DNA of 64,000 bases, from the NCBI RefSeq assembly GCF_012911815.1, contig NZ_JAATNW010000005.1, positions 310,001-374,000 on the forward strand, written 5' to 3'. The position numbers were made by a program, and so were the translations under genes. Below the pieces are notes generated by a model, which saw only the letters and a list, made by a program, of their open reading frames with translations, did no database searches and had not been told where the DNA came from. This DNA comes from Alteromonas ponticola (GTDB lineage: Bacteria > Pseudomonadota > Gammaproteobacteria > Enterobacterales > Alteromonadaceae). Positions 8,024 through 15,748 of the stretch are shown piece after piece. Position 1 is the stretch's first letter, and each line of letters starts with the position of its first letter.

Positions 8024-8948
8024 AGCAAAGTTCAATTCGATCGCAGTTATGATGCTTACCGCCAGTCTTGGTTGTGCCAGCACTACTCAGGCTGCGACTA
8101 AAAATTACTCAGAACTGAATAAAGAAATACAAATTATGACCGGTGTGTTGGATACCGCCCTCAAGCAGAGCGGGGGAAGTGACAGTATTCGTTACCGCGC
8201 TCTGGAGGCGACTTATCTTGCCGGGCAAGGGGTGGTGTATAACGTATCCACGCGCAGTACCGGGTTGGGTTTACTAAGCGGTTTGCGAGATATTTTTGTC
8301 AATATTCCAGACGCACCGCCGGCACCTAACGTGTTTATCTCTGATGATAACGAAATTGAAATCGACATGGACCATGATTGGGAGCACTTTGCCGAAGAAA
8401 CGGTCCATCACTTTGAAGAGGCTTTTCGTGAGCAGCGTGAAGAGATGCGAGAGTTGCGCAGTCAGGAAAGAGAATTGGCGTGGGAGCAACGCGAGCTTGA
8501 AAGAGAGCAGCGCGATCTTAGATTCGAATTGCGTCAGGCCGATCGGGAACGTGAAAAAGAAATGAAAGAAGAGCTGCAAAAAGTAGAACAGAAAATGAAA
8601 CAGTTTGAGCAGCGTAAACAGGAACTGGCGAAACATGCTCAGGAGATTGAGCAGGACCAGAAAGAAAAACTAACCAAGCGCAAGGAGGCACAACAAAAAG
8701 CCTATAAACAGTTTCTGGCTAACTTCGAATCCAACATTGGTGACGCCTTATGTCGTTTCGGCAGTGGTTTGCGCGGTTTGCCAGATAGTGAAAACGTAAG
8801 CTTTGTATTGAATGATTTCAGCCGCAACGATAACAATCAATTGGTAGATCGCGTGTACGTATTCTCACAGGACACCATCAAAAATTGTGTCAGAGAAAAG
8901 ATCAATTCATCAGAATTGTTATCATCAGCGATGGTTTACGATTTTTAA
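8016..8948 (+). CDS. Secreted coiled-coil protein of the sigma operon
   Basis: 310 residues with a signal peptide (about 1-27, cleavage near TTQA-ATKN). A charged E/Q/R/K-rich region at about 125-230 is strongly coiled-coil, and the C-terminal part of about 75 residues is globular with two cysteines (CRFGSG and KNCVRE). I do not recognise a named family. It starts with ATGAATAA overlapping the stop of the anti-sigma-like gene, so it is the third gene of the same operon. It could feed a periplasmic signal to the anti-sigma factor or be the envelope component that the system protects. A terminator-like stem follows the stop, though its U-run faces the opposite strand. Confidence 0.6.
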   Translation: MNKAKFNSIAVMMLTASLGCASTTQAATKNYSELNKEIQIMTGVLDTALKQSGGSDSIRYRALEATYLAGQGVVYNVSTRSTGLGLLSGLRDIFVNIPDAPPAPNVFISDDNEIEIDMDHDWEHFAEETVHHFEEAFREQREEMRELRSQERELAWEQRELEREQRDLRFELRQADREREKEMKEELQKVEQKMKQFEQRKQELAKHAQEIEQDQKEKLTKRKEAQQKAYKQFLANFESNIGDALCRFGSGLRGLPDSENVSFVLNDFSRNDNNQLVDRVYVFSQDTIKNCVREKINSSELLSSAMVYDF

Positions 8949-8964
8949 CGCACCCGCAAAGAAA

Positions 8965-8996
8965 AAAGCCACGTTTGTTCACACAAGCGTGGCTTT
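8965..8996 (-). terminator. Rho-independent terminator of the hppD operon
   Basis: A 9-bp stem (AAAGCCACG with CGTGGCTTT) encloses a 14-base loop. On the minus strand the stem is followed by a run of T, as expected at the end of the hppD-VOC transcript. The plus-strand gene at 8948 ends against the same hairpin but without a U-run. Confidence 0.8.
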
Positions 8997-9018
8997 CAAA
9001 ATAGACATAACCGGGAGG

Positions 9019-9567
9019 TTAGTTTTCTGAGCCTGGAAACGCGCCACCGGTATGTAGCCAATCAGCATGCTTAGGTGCCTGCTTGGTTTTAGACCACTCT
9101 TCGAGCATGTCAGGTGCAACCCGCTTCAACTCTTCCAGCATACCAGGCTTGGCTGTATTGGCAGCCAGTTCAATACGATGACCATTGGGGTCGAAGAAAT
9201 ATATCGATTTAAAAATCGCATGGTCAGTCGGGCCTAGCACTTTGACGCCATTACTTTCCAGTTTTTCTTTTGCTGCGAGCAACTCATCCATGCTCTCTAC
9301 TTCGAACGCTATGTGCTGAACCCAGGCTGGCGTATTGACATCGCGCCCCATCTCAGGCGAGTTGGGAATTTCAAAAAATGCCAGTACATTGCCCATACCT
9401 GCATCTAGAAAAACGTGCATGTAAGGATCAGGCTCTTTAGTCGAGGGCACTTCGTTTTCAGCAATAGCCAGCTGAAAGTCCATGCCCAGCAGATCGCGAT
9501 AAAATGTCACAGTTTCTTTGGCATCTTTACAGCGATATGCCACGTGATGAATACGTTTAATCGCCAT
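9019..9567 (-). CDS. VOC (glyoxalase-fold) family protein
   Basis: 182 residues with two beta-alpha-beta-beta-beta modules. The metal-ligand pattern is present: HHVAYRC near the start, VQHIAFEVE in the middle, and DPNGHRIELA near 150. This is the vicinal-oxygen-chelate fold of glyoxalase I and extradiol dioxygenases. The start codon overlaps the hppD stop (TAATG), so the two are translationally coupled in an aromatic amino acid catabolic operon. A role alongside homogentisate breakdown, such as a ring-cleaving or isomerase step, is reasonable but not proven; the actual substrate is unknown. No hmgA, maiA or fahA follows: the operon ends here with a terminator. Confidence 0.8.
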   Translation of the reverse strand: MAIKRIHHVAYRCKDAKETVTFYRDLLGMDFQLAIAENEVPSTKEPDPYMHVFLDAGMGNVLAFFEIPNSPEMGRDVNTPAWVQHIAFEVESMDELLAAKEKLESNGVKVLGPTDHAIFKSIYFFDPNGHRIELAANTAKPGMLEELKRVAPDMLEEWSKTKQAPKHADWLHTGGAFPGSEN

Positions 9568-10655
9568 TAGGCAACCTCACCTTTTTTCTTGATTACGCCA
9601 CGGTTTAACTGGTCTCGTTCAATTGACTCGAATAACGCTTTAAAGTTACCTTCGCCAAAGCCTTCATCTTCTTTACGTTGAATAAACTCGAAGAACACCG
9701 GACCAAGCATGTTTTCTGAGAAGATCTGCAACAGCAGACGGGGCTTGCCACCCTCTGTGGTACCATCTAATAGAATGCCGCGAGACTTTAATTCTTCTGT
9801 TGGCTCACCATGGCCAGGCAGACGTTCTTCCAGCATTTGATAATAGGTTTCTGGTGGCGGAGTCATAAACTTCATGCCGCGCTTTTTCAGGCGATCCCAG
9901 CATTCTAGCAGGTTGTCACAGGAGAATGCGATGTGCTGAATACCCTCGCCATTGTATTTCATCAGATACTCTTCGATCTGACCACCACCGCCAGCGGCTT
10001 CTTCATTCAATGGAATGCGAATTTTGCCGTCAGGGGCGGTCATCGCCTTAGATAGCAAACCAGTGTATTCACCTTTAATATCGAAATAACGGATTTCGCG
10101 GAAATTAAACAACTTGGTATAGAAGTTTGCCCAGTAATCCATGCGGCCGCGATAAACGTTGTGGGTCAGGTGATCCAGCGTGTGGAAACCACAACCTTCA
10201 GGTTTGCGATCAACGCCTTCTAACCATTCAAAATCGATATCATAAATAGTCTCACCTTCCTTATAACGGTCGATGAGATAAAGCGTTGCACCACCGATAC
10301 CTTTAATGGCAGGCAAACGAAGTTCCATCGGGCCCGTATGCACTTCGACAGGCTGAGCACCCTTTTTCAATGCTTCCTTGTAGGCAAATTGCGCGTTCTT
10401 AACGCGAAAGGCCATACCGCACGCACCCGCACCATGCTCTTCAGCAAAATAAGCGGCGTGGCTTTTAGGTTCGTAATTGGTGACAAAGTTGATGTCACCC
10501 TGACGCCACAATTCCACTTGCTTGGACTTGTGCACCGCCACCTTGGTGAAACCCATTGCGTCAAATACCGGTTCCAGAATGCCTTTTTCTGGAGCCGAGA
10601 ATTCTACAAATTCAAATCCATCCAGTCCCATTGGGTTTTCAAATAAATCAGCCAT
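9567..10655 (-). CDS. hppD: 4-hydroxyphenylpyruvate dioxygenase
   Basis: 362 residues, the normal length. It converts 4-hydroxyphenylpyruvate, O2 and the side-chain carboxylate to homogentisate in tyrosine catabolism, the route also used to make pyomelanin. The three iron ligands are visible: H162 in [11 protein letters not shown]241 in GIQHIAF and E323 in [18 protein letters not shown] loop precedes the second ligand. It is transcribed away from the MarR regulator gene, and the shared promoter region carries paired inverted repeats. Since no homogentisate dioxygenase is in the operon, completion of the pathway depends on other loci. Confidence 0.96.
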   Translation of the reverse strand: MADLFENPMGLDGFEFVEFSAPEKGILEPVFDAMGFTKVAVHKSKQVELWRQGDINFVTNYEPKSHAAYFAEEHGAGACGMAFRVKNAQFAYKEALKKGAQPVEVHTGPMELRLPAIKGIGGATLYLIDRYKEGETIYDIDFEWLEGVDRKPEGCGFHTLDHLTHNVYRGRMDYWANFYTKLFNFREIRYFDIKGEYTGLLSKAMTAPDGKIRIPLNEEAAGGGGQIEEYLMKYNGEGIQHIAFSCDNLLECWDRLKKRGMKFMTPPPETYYQMLEERLPGHGEPTEELKSRGILLDGTTEGGKPRLLLQIFSENMLGPVFFEFIQRKEDEGFGEGNFKALFESIERDQLNRGVIKKKGEVA

Positions 10656-10725
10656 ACTGCTCCCCTTTAATCTCGTTATCAGTATTAACCATAGTCGCCA
10701 CCGGACGAGAAAAAAAGCGGGTGGT

Positions 10726-10771
10726 CAACTATTAGTTGCAATGCCAACCAATTTAGTTGCACCAACAACTA
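10726..10771. promoter_or_regulatory. Paired CAACTA/TAGTTG operators between hppD and marR
   Basis: Two inverted repeats built from the same hexamer lie in the divergent promoter region: CAACTA, 1 base, TAGTTG (10726-10738), and TAGTTG, 6 bases, CAACTA (10754-10771). The longer word TAGTTGCA occurs at 10733 and 10754, 21 bp or two helical turns apart. This is the expected layout for a dimeric winged-helix repressor controlling hppD and itself. Confidence 0.65.
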
Positions 10772-10828
10772 TTGTCAAATATGCTGACTTTCAGGTGCAA
10801 AGTGGGTGGAAACAATATAGGACACTGC

Positions 10829-11290
10829 ATGTCAACCGAACGCAACGAGTCTATTTTAAAACTGGAGCGATTTTTACCCTATCGACTGTCTATTTTATCA
10901 AATAAGGTCAGTAGTTTAGTGGCTGATATTTATAAGGATAAGTTTGCTATCTCCATCACCGAATGGCGAATTATGGCGGTGTTGGGGGAATACCCGGATA
11001 TCTCTGCGGATGAAATCAGTGCCAAAACTCAAATTGAGAAGTCGATACTAAGTCGTTCTGTGAGCAGGCTGCTGAAACGAAAACTGATTGAACGCGACAT
11101 GGCGAAAGAGGACAGACGCCGTTCAGTAATCCGTTTATCCGCTACAGGAAAGTCAGTGTATGATGAGATTGTGCCGCTCTCCTATGAATATGAACGGGCG
11201 TTATTGAAATGCTTGAGTCAGGCCGAACAGGCGCAGTTCAGTGCGCTCATCGACCAACTTTATGAGCACGCTTCCTCGTTACACATCTGA
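10829..11290 (+). CDS. MarR family regulator, probable repressor of hppD
   Basis: 153 residues from the ATG at 10829, which has TAGGA about 7 bases upstream; an in-frame TTG at 10757 would place the start inside the operator and is unlikely. The MarR winged helix is clear: ITEWRIMAVLGEYPDISADE, then a recognition helix KSILSRSVSRLLKRKLIER and the wing DRRRSVIRLS. The divergent position next to hppD and the repeated operator words suggest it controls tyrosine degradation, as HpdR/HmgR-type regulators do. The ligand would plausibly be an aromatic acid (inference). Confidence 0.88.
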   Translation: MSTERNESILKLERFLPYRLSILSNKVSSLVADIYKDKFAISITEWRIMAVLGEYPDISADEISAKTQIEKSILSRSVSRLLKRKLIERDMAKEDRRRSVIRLSATGKSVYDEIVPLSYEYERALLKCLSQAEQAQFSALIDQLYEHASSLHI

Positions 11291-11386
11291 TTGTTCAATA
11301 AATACGAACAATCAACGCCATATAACGAAATAGCGCTGTATGACGGGCTTGCGTAACATTCTATCTAAGCAATTTAGGAGAATCTT

Positions 11387-11986
11387 ATGCACAACGTTTT
11401 AGTTATTCATTCCAGTCTGAATCAAGGCAAGGGCAATTCCAGCCAGTTGGTGGCGCAATATGTACAAAAGTTGTCTCAGCGGGGCAACGTAAATGTAGTT
11501 ACCCGTGATCTCATGCAGGACAATCTTCCGCACCTTAGCGCACAGGAAATGTCTACATGGATGATTCCTGTGGAAGAGCGCTCTGCAGAAGCGCAACAGC
11601 AGGCCGCTTTCTCTGATCGTATCGTCGAAGAAGTACATAATGCCGATGAGATTGTGCTGGGTGTGCCTATGTATAACTTTGGCATCCCGTCAGTGCTGAA
11701 AGCCTGGATCGATCGTCTCGCTCGCGCAGGCGTCACGTTTAAATATACTGAAACCGGCCCGGTAGGCTTACTTAAAGATAAAAAAGTCACCATCATCGCT
11801 GCCCGGGGCGGTATTTACGCGGGCACTGAGTTTGACACCCAAAGTGCCTATTTAACTCACTTTTTCAATTTTGTCGGTTTGACTGATATTTCGTTTATCT
11901 ATGCAGAAGGGTTGGCCATGGGGGATGAGAGCGCACAGCAGGCAATGAGTACAGCAAATCAGAAAATGGATGAGCTTGCCGCATAG
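11387..11986 (+). CDS. azoR: FMN-dependent NADH-azoreductase
   Basis: 199 residues of the flavodoxin-like AzoR family, which reduces quinones and azo compounds with NADH. The N-terminal phosphate-binding loop HSSLNQGKGNSSQLV, the FMN-contacting VPMYNFGIPSVLKAWIDR and the segment TFKYTETGPVGLL match the E. coli protein closely. AGGAG lies 8 bases before the ATG. It is 96 bp downstream of the MarR gene and in the same direction, with an inverted repeat between them (11289-11313). Co-transcription or separate control is undecided; a quinone-detoxifying role beside homogentisate-forming hppD would make sense. Confidence 0.92.
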   Translation: MHNVLVIHSSLNQGKGNSSQLVAQYVQKLSQRGNVNVVTRDLMQDNLPHLSAQEMSTWMIPVEERSAEAQQQAAFSDRIVEEVHNADEIVLGVPMYNFGIPSVLKAWIDRLARAGVTFKYTETGPVGLLKDKKVTIIAARGGIYAGTEFDTQSAYLTHFFNFVGLTDISFIYAEGLAMGDESAQQAMSTANQKMDELAA

Positions 11987-12013
11987 TCAAACTACTTACA
12001 TTCGCCCATAAAA

Positions 12014-12035
12014 AAGGCCTCATCAATGAGGCCTT
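12014..12035 (-). terminator. Terminator of the phosphoglycosyltransferase gene
   Basis: A 9-bp stem AAGGCCTCA/TGAGGCCTT has a 4-base loop. On the minus strand it is followed by six T, so it ends the transcript of the gene at 12053-13510. On the plus strand, after azoR, there is no U-run. Confidence 0.85.
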
Positions 12036-12052
12036 AGCGGAGCGAGAAATAA

Positions 12053-13510
12053 TTAGTAAACGTGTTTACCTGAGAATCCACCAAGCACGGTCTTGAGGAT
12101 AATTTTCAGGTCAAACCACACTGACCACCTGTGCATGTAGTCTAAATCGTACTCCACACGTTTAGCCATTTTATTAACTGTTTCTGTTTCACCACGGAGG
12201 CCGTTAATCTGTGCCCAACCGGTAATTCCAGGGCGTACCTTATGGCGTAACATATATCCCGTAATGAGCTTACGGTATTGCTCGTTATGTGCAACAGCAT
12301 GGGGACGCGGTCCAACAATCGACATACGGCCTTGTAGTACGTTGATAAATTGAGGCAATTCATCGAGCGACGTACGACGCAGGAACGCGCCTAATTTCGT
12401 TACCCGTGGGTCATTTTTAGTTGCTTGCTTAACTACGGCGCCATTATCTTGCGTACTCATTGAACGGAATTTGTACACAGTAATTTCTTTACCGTCCAAA
12501 CCATAACGTTTCTGTTTGAAGATGGCTGGGCCAGGCGACGTAATCTTCACCGCCGCAGCGATAATCAACATGGGAATCGCCAGAACTGCCAGAATCGCTG
12601 TGCTTACCACTACGTCCTCAATACGCTTGAACACATCGTTAGCGCCCTGGAAAGGCGTGTCGTAAACACTCAATGCCTGGACATTACCCACTGTCTGCCA
12701 ACGCGAGTTCAACAGCGAGTACATGAAGAAGTTAGGGATCAGGTACACATTTGCTGTGGTGTCGCTACACTTCTCCAAAATCGCTTTGATTCTATCTTCA
12801 GCTGATGTAGGCAAAGCAATATAGATGTAATCAACTTTATGGTTTTTTGCCATTTCGATCGCTTGTTCGATATTACCTTTGATCTGATCCTCGAAGTTTT
12901 TCGCATCACGATCTTCAACGCGGTCGTCGTAAACCCCTTTAAAATGGATACCCAACTGGTCGTTTTCAACCATCTGCATAGCCATGTTGTAACCCACCTG
13001 GTTCGCACCAATGATGATCGCGGTACGGCTGTTCATACCACTTTTACGCACTTTGAAGAGAACCTGACGCATGCCGATCCGCCAAGTGAGTAACAAAATA
13101 AGTGAGGTACCGAACCAAACTGAAACCATTTCAGGAGACAAAGTCAGGCTGTAGGCTAAAAAGTAACCAATAGTTAAGGTGGCCACACAACTTACCAACC
13201 ATGTCATCGCACTACAGCGAAGCATTGAGGTGGTGTGGCTGCTACGCCATGAGCGGTACAGATCAAACCCTTCAGCAGTTAGCTGAAATGTCACAACATT
13301 TGCGAACAACAAGATAAGCGCTGTTGTGCTGATGCCTAATTCGTAGTAGAACATCGCTAAATAAAAACAAAAAGTGATGAGAGACAGGTCAATCAGGCGG
13401 TACAAAGTAGAAAAACTACTCTGGTAGTAACCTTTAACACCCTTGTCTTCAACCTTTTTCGCCATAGTGTTGCTAATTAGCGTCTGACTGTTAAGTAAAT
13501 TAAATTTCAT
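12053..13510 (-). CDS. Undecaprenyl-phosphate sugar phosphotransferase (WcaJ/VpsL-like)
   Basis: 485-residue polyprenyl glycosylphosphotransferase that starts exopolysaccharide repeat-unit assembly by moving a sugar-1-phosphate, usually glucose, onto undecaprenyl phosphate. Four N-terminal hydrophobic helices (about 30-140) are followed by a CoA-binding-like Rossmann region (SRTAIIIGANQVGYNMAMQM), a fifth membrane hairpin (about 295-320), and the catalytic domain. Catalytic motifs are FKQKRYGLDGKEITVYKFRSM-like, RRTSLDELPQFINVLQG and MSIVGPRPH. It faces away from the export genes across a 430-bp promoter region. Glucose as first sugar is a family-based guess. The start MKFNLLNSQ is acceptable; a second Met lies 15 residues in. 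Confidence 0.9.
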   Translation of the reverse strand: MKFNLLNSQTLISNTMAKKVEDKGVKGYYQSSFSTLYRLIDLSLITFCFYLAMFYYELGISTTALILLFANVVTFQLTAEGFDLYRSWRSSHTTSMLRCSAMTWLVSCVATLTIGYFLAYSLTLSPEMVSVWFGTSLILLLTWRIGMRQVLFKVRKSGMNSRTAIIIGANQVGYNMAMQMVENDQLGIHFKGVYDDRVEDRDAKNFEDQIKGNIEQAIEMAKNHKVDYIYIALPTSAEDRIKAILEKCSDTTANVYLIPNFFMYSLLNSRWQTVGNVQALSVYDTPFQGANDVFKRIEDVVVSTAILAVLAIPMLIIAAAVKITSPGPAIFKQKRYGLDGKEITVYKFRSMSTQDNGAVVKQATKNDPRVTKLGAFLRRTSLDELPQFINVLQGRMSIVGPRPHAVAHNEQYRKLITGYMLRHKVRPGITGWAQINGLRGETETVNKMAKRVEYDLDYMHRWSVWFDLKIILKTVLGGFSGKHVY

Positions 13511-13943
13511 TTCTCAAGTGCTCCGCGTGATAAACCAGATATTCCGTGGTCTGGGTGGAAACAAGCATTATTTCCGAAGACTTCCAATTACATGCTTACC
13601 GGATATCTACGCAACAACCATTCCAATTTTGCGAGGATGCAGATAAAACGCTAAAAAAATGGTTTTGGCAATCAAATTTTTTTTCAGCTATTTCAGTAGT
13701 TAGCTCTACATTGCATAAGTTTAATGTTCTATTGAGCCATAATGGCACCTACCTGACCCCTAACGTTTGGTGCAAATTCGTTGTGCGGAAATTACCCACA
13801 TTTGTAATTTTGGTATGTGGCACACTATTAGCATGCCTCTTTTCGATATGATTATATCAAGTCCACTTGAAGATAAACCTGCAAGTCTGGCTAATCATCT
13901 ATGCCAATGCTTTTTCAGTATCAACATAAATCGCGGAGATAAC
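13511..13943. other. Intergenic promoter region of the polysaccharide locus
   Basis: 433 bp between the divergent phosphoglycosyltransferase and outer-membrane genes. It is AT-rich with no convincing gene; short open frames here lack ribosome-binding sites and protein-like composition. It carries the sigma-54-like promoter listed separately. Confidence 0.6.
13818..13834 (+). promoter_or_regulatory. Candidate sigma-54 promoter of the export operon
   Basis: The sequence TGGCACACTATTAGCAT has GG and GC dinucleotides separated by exactly 10 bases, as required for -24/-12 promoters, and matches TGGCAC-N5-TTGCW with one mismatch in the -12 element (TAGC). Transcription would begin near 13845, giving a leader of about 100 bases before the ATG at 13944. 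Related loci (syp of Vibrio fischeri) use sigma-54 promoters. Confidence 0.55.
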
Positions 13944-15143
13944 ATGATAAGACGTACGTCCAGCGCAGTAGCTCTTTCACTGATTTTGGCCTCACCTGTC
14001 ATTGCTCAGGAAGAAGGGCGTATACAGCTAGGGAGTGTTGATCTAATTCCTGAGCTAAACTCGCAGCTATCATATATAGATAATGTAACGTATGTCAGTG
14101 ATGACGAAGAGAGTATCTCCAGCTGGGCGAGTGTAGTCGCCCCGCAGTTAAAAGCAGTTACCCGCTTCAGCACTCACGAAATTGCATTGGCTTATCGACT
14201 GGAACGTGGGGATTATTTTGATAGCGATGCCGACGATTATACTGACCACTTGATCCGCTTACATGGCGACTTCGAGTTTGGCGACCGACATCGTCTCGAT
14301 GCTAATGCTACCTACGAAGATGGTCATGATGAGCGTGGTCGCAGATATTCCAATGGGGACGCTGCTTCGTTAACCGAGGTGGATACCTGGAAGGAGACAG
14401 GCGTTGACGGTACCTATTCGTTTGGTGCGCTGTCAGCGCGGGGTCGACTGGATATCAGTGCTGGACGTGCCTCCCTCGACTACGACAAAAACTTCGCTGC
14501 GTATCTTTTTAGAGACAGAGATTATACCGATTTAGGTGCGGCCTTTGCCTACAAACTTGGAGGGCAAACCCACGCTGTAATTGAAGTCGAAACCACTGAT
14601 ATAGCTTACGATTTAGCGGCCGATGCGGCTAATCCACTGGACAGTGTTGAGAACAGTATTCTGGCAGGTGTCACCTGGCGTTCCAGCGCCACCACGAAAG
14701 GATTTGCTAAAGCGGGTTATAAGGAGAAAGATTTCGATTCCGCACAACGTGAAGATTTCTCAGGTGCCGAATGGGAATTGGGGATGATGTGGAGCCCGCT
14801 TACTTATTCACATTTTGAAGTGTCAACCAGTGCCGATACCCGCGAAACAAACTCAGATGCTGACTTTATCGAAACCAGAGATTACCGTGCCACCTGGACG
14901 CATGAATGGGTTGAGCGTTTTTCGACTCAGGCCGGGCTGGTTTATTTCCAGGATGAATATGTCGGCAGCCCTACGGAGCAACGCACAGACGATGTGACAC
15001 GGGTTGATTTATCGGCTGATTACCAATTCAGACGGTGGTTGGCGTTCGGTATTTTTTACCAATTCAGCAACCGCGACAGTGATCGCGACGACGTGACTTT
15101 TGATAGAAATGTCTATGGTGTAACGGCAAAGGTCACTCTGTAA
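13944..15143 (+). CDS. Outer-membrane beta-barrel of polysaccharide export
   Basis: 399 residues from the ATG at 13944 (GGAG 6 bases upstream); the upstream in-frame start at 13767 would precede the predicted sigma-54 promoter. A signal peptide ends near VIAQEE. The mature part is a run of alternating amphipathic strands rich in aromatic and acidic residues, ending in the outer-membrane type strand NVYGVTAKVTL. No lipobox. It is the first gene of the export operon, and its stop overlaps the start of the Wza-like gene (TAATG). It resembles VpsM-like or OtnA-neighbour barrels that accompany short export proteins. A role as the outer-membrane exit channel is inferred from position and the missing membrane helix in the next gene product. 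Confidence 0.75.
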   Translation: MIRRTSSAVALSLILASPVIAQEEGRIQLGSVDLIPELNSQLSYIDNVTYVSDDEESISSWASVVAPQLKAVTRFSTHEIALAYRLERGDYFDSDADDYTDHLIRLHGDFEFGDRHRLDANATYEDGHDERGRRYSNGDAASLTEVDTWKETGVDGTYSFGALSARGRLDISAGRASLDYDKNFAAYLFRDRDYTDLGAAFAYKLGGQTHAVIEVETTDIAYDLAADAANPLDSVENSILAGVTWRSSATTKGFAKAGYKEKDFDSAQREDFSGAEWELGMMWSPLTYSHFEVSTSADTRETNSDADFIETRDYRATWTHEWVERFSTQAGLVYFQDEYVGSPTEQRTDDVTRVDLSADYQFRRWLAFGIFYQFSNRDSDRDDVTFDRNVYGVTAKVTL

Positions 15144-15688
15144 TGCAAAGATTTAAAAATTACCTGATGGTAAGCGCACTCATGCTTTGGGCATGCGGCG
15201 CTTTGGCACAACAGGGTAATTTGAATATGAGTCAGTATCGACTCGGGGTGGGAGACAAGATCTCCATCAGTGTGTTTGGTCAACCGGATCTTTCGTTAGA
15301 AACGCGTTTACCCGACATTGGTAAAATCAATTACCCGTTTCTTGGTGAGCTTGAATTGGTCGGGTTGACACTTTCAGATGTGGAAAACCTCATTTTTCAG
15401 GGATTAAAAGGAGACTATCTGGTTAATCCCTCGGTTGCGGTTACCATAATTGAGTATCGTCCGTTTTTTATCGATGGAGAGGTCAAGCAACCCGGCGGCT
15501 ATCCCTACCAGCCTGGATTGTCTGTTAACAAAGCCGCAGCACTGGCTGGTGGGTACACAGAGCGTGCTTCCCGTTCAGATATCCAGATCGTGCGCCAGCA
15601 AAATGGCAAACAAGTCACCCTGGAAGTAAGCGTGAGTGAGCTTATTCAACCCGGTGATGTCATTACCGTTGAGCAACGTTTCTTCTAA
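15143..15688 (+). CDS. Short Wza-like polysaccharide export protein (OPX)
   Basis: 181 residues with a signal sequence (cleavage near ALAQQ). Poly_export domain at about 32-105 (YRLGVGDKISISVFGQPDLS, then VNPSVAVTIIEYRP) and one SLBB domain at about 110-175 (FIDGEVKQPGGYPYQPGLSV). E. coli Wza is about 380 residues with several SLBB-like domains and a C-terminal helix that crosses the outer membrane; those parts are absent here, as in VpsN/SypC-type proteins. A cysteine in LWAC resembles a lipobox poorly. It therefore probably works in the periplasm together with the barrel encoded just before it and the Wzc-like kinase just after it. Confidence 0.88.
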   Translation: MQRFKNYLMVSALMLWACGALAQQGNLNMSQYRLGVGDKISISVFGQPDLSLETRLPDIGKINYPFLGELELVGLTLSDVENLIFQGLKGDYLVNPSVAVTIIEYRPFFIDGEVKQPGGYPYQPGLSVNKAAALAGGYTERASRSDIQIVRQQNGKQVTLEVSVSELIQPGDVITVEQRFF

Positions 15689-15748
15689 GCCTGCTTGAAT
15701 TCAACGTAATCATGAATGCAATCGCAAAATGACGAGGATGAACTAACT

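Noticed and set aside
13546-13851. A 101-codon plus-strand frame in the 12-15 kb promoter gap
   Set aside because: No ribosome-binding site, composition unlike a protein, and it runs through the sigma-54-like promoter.
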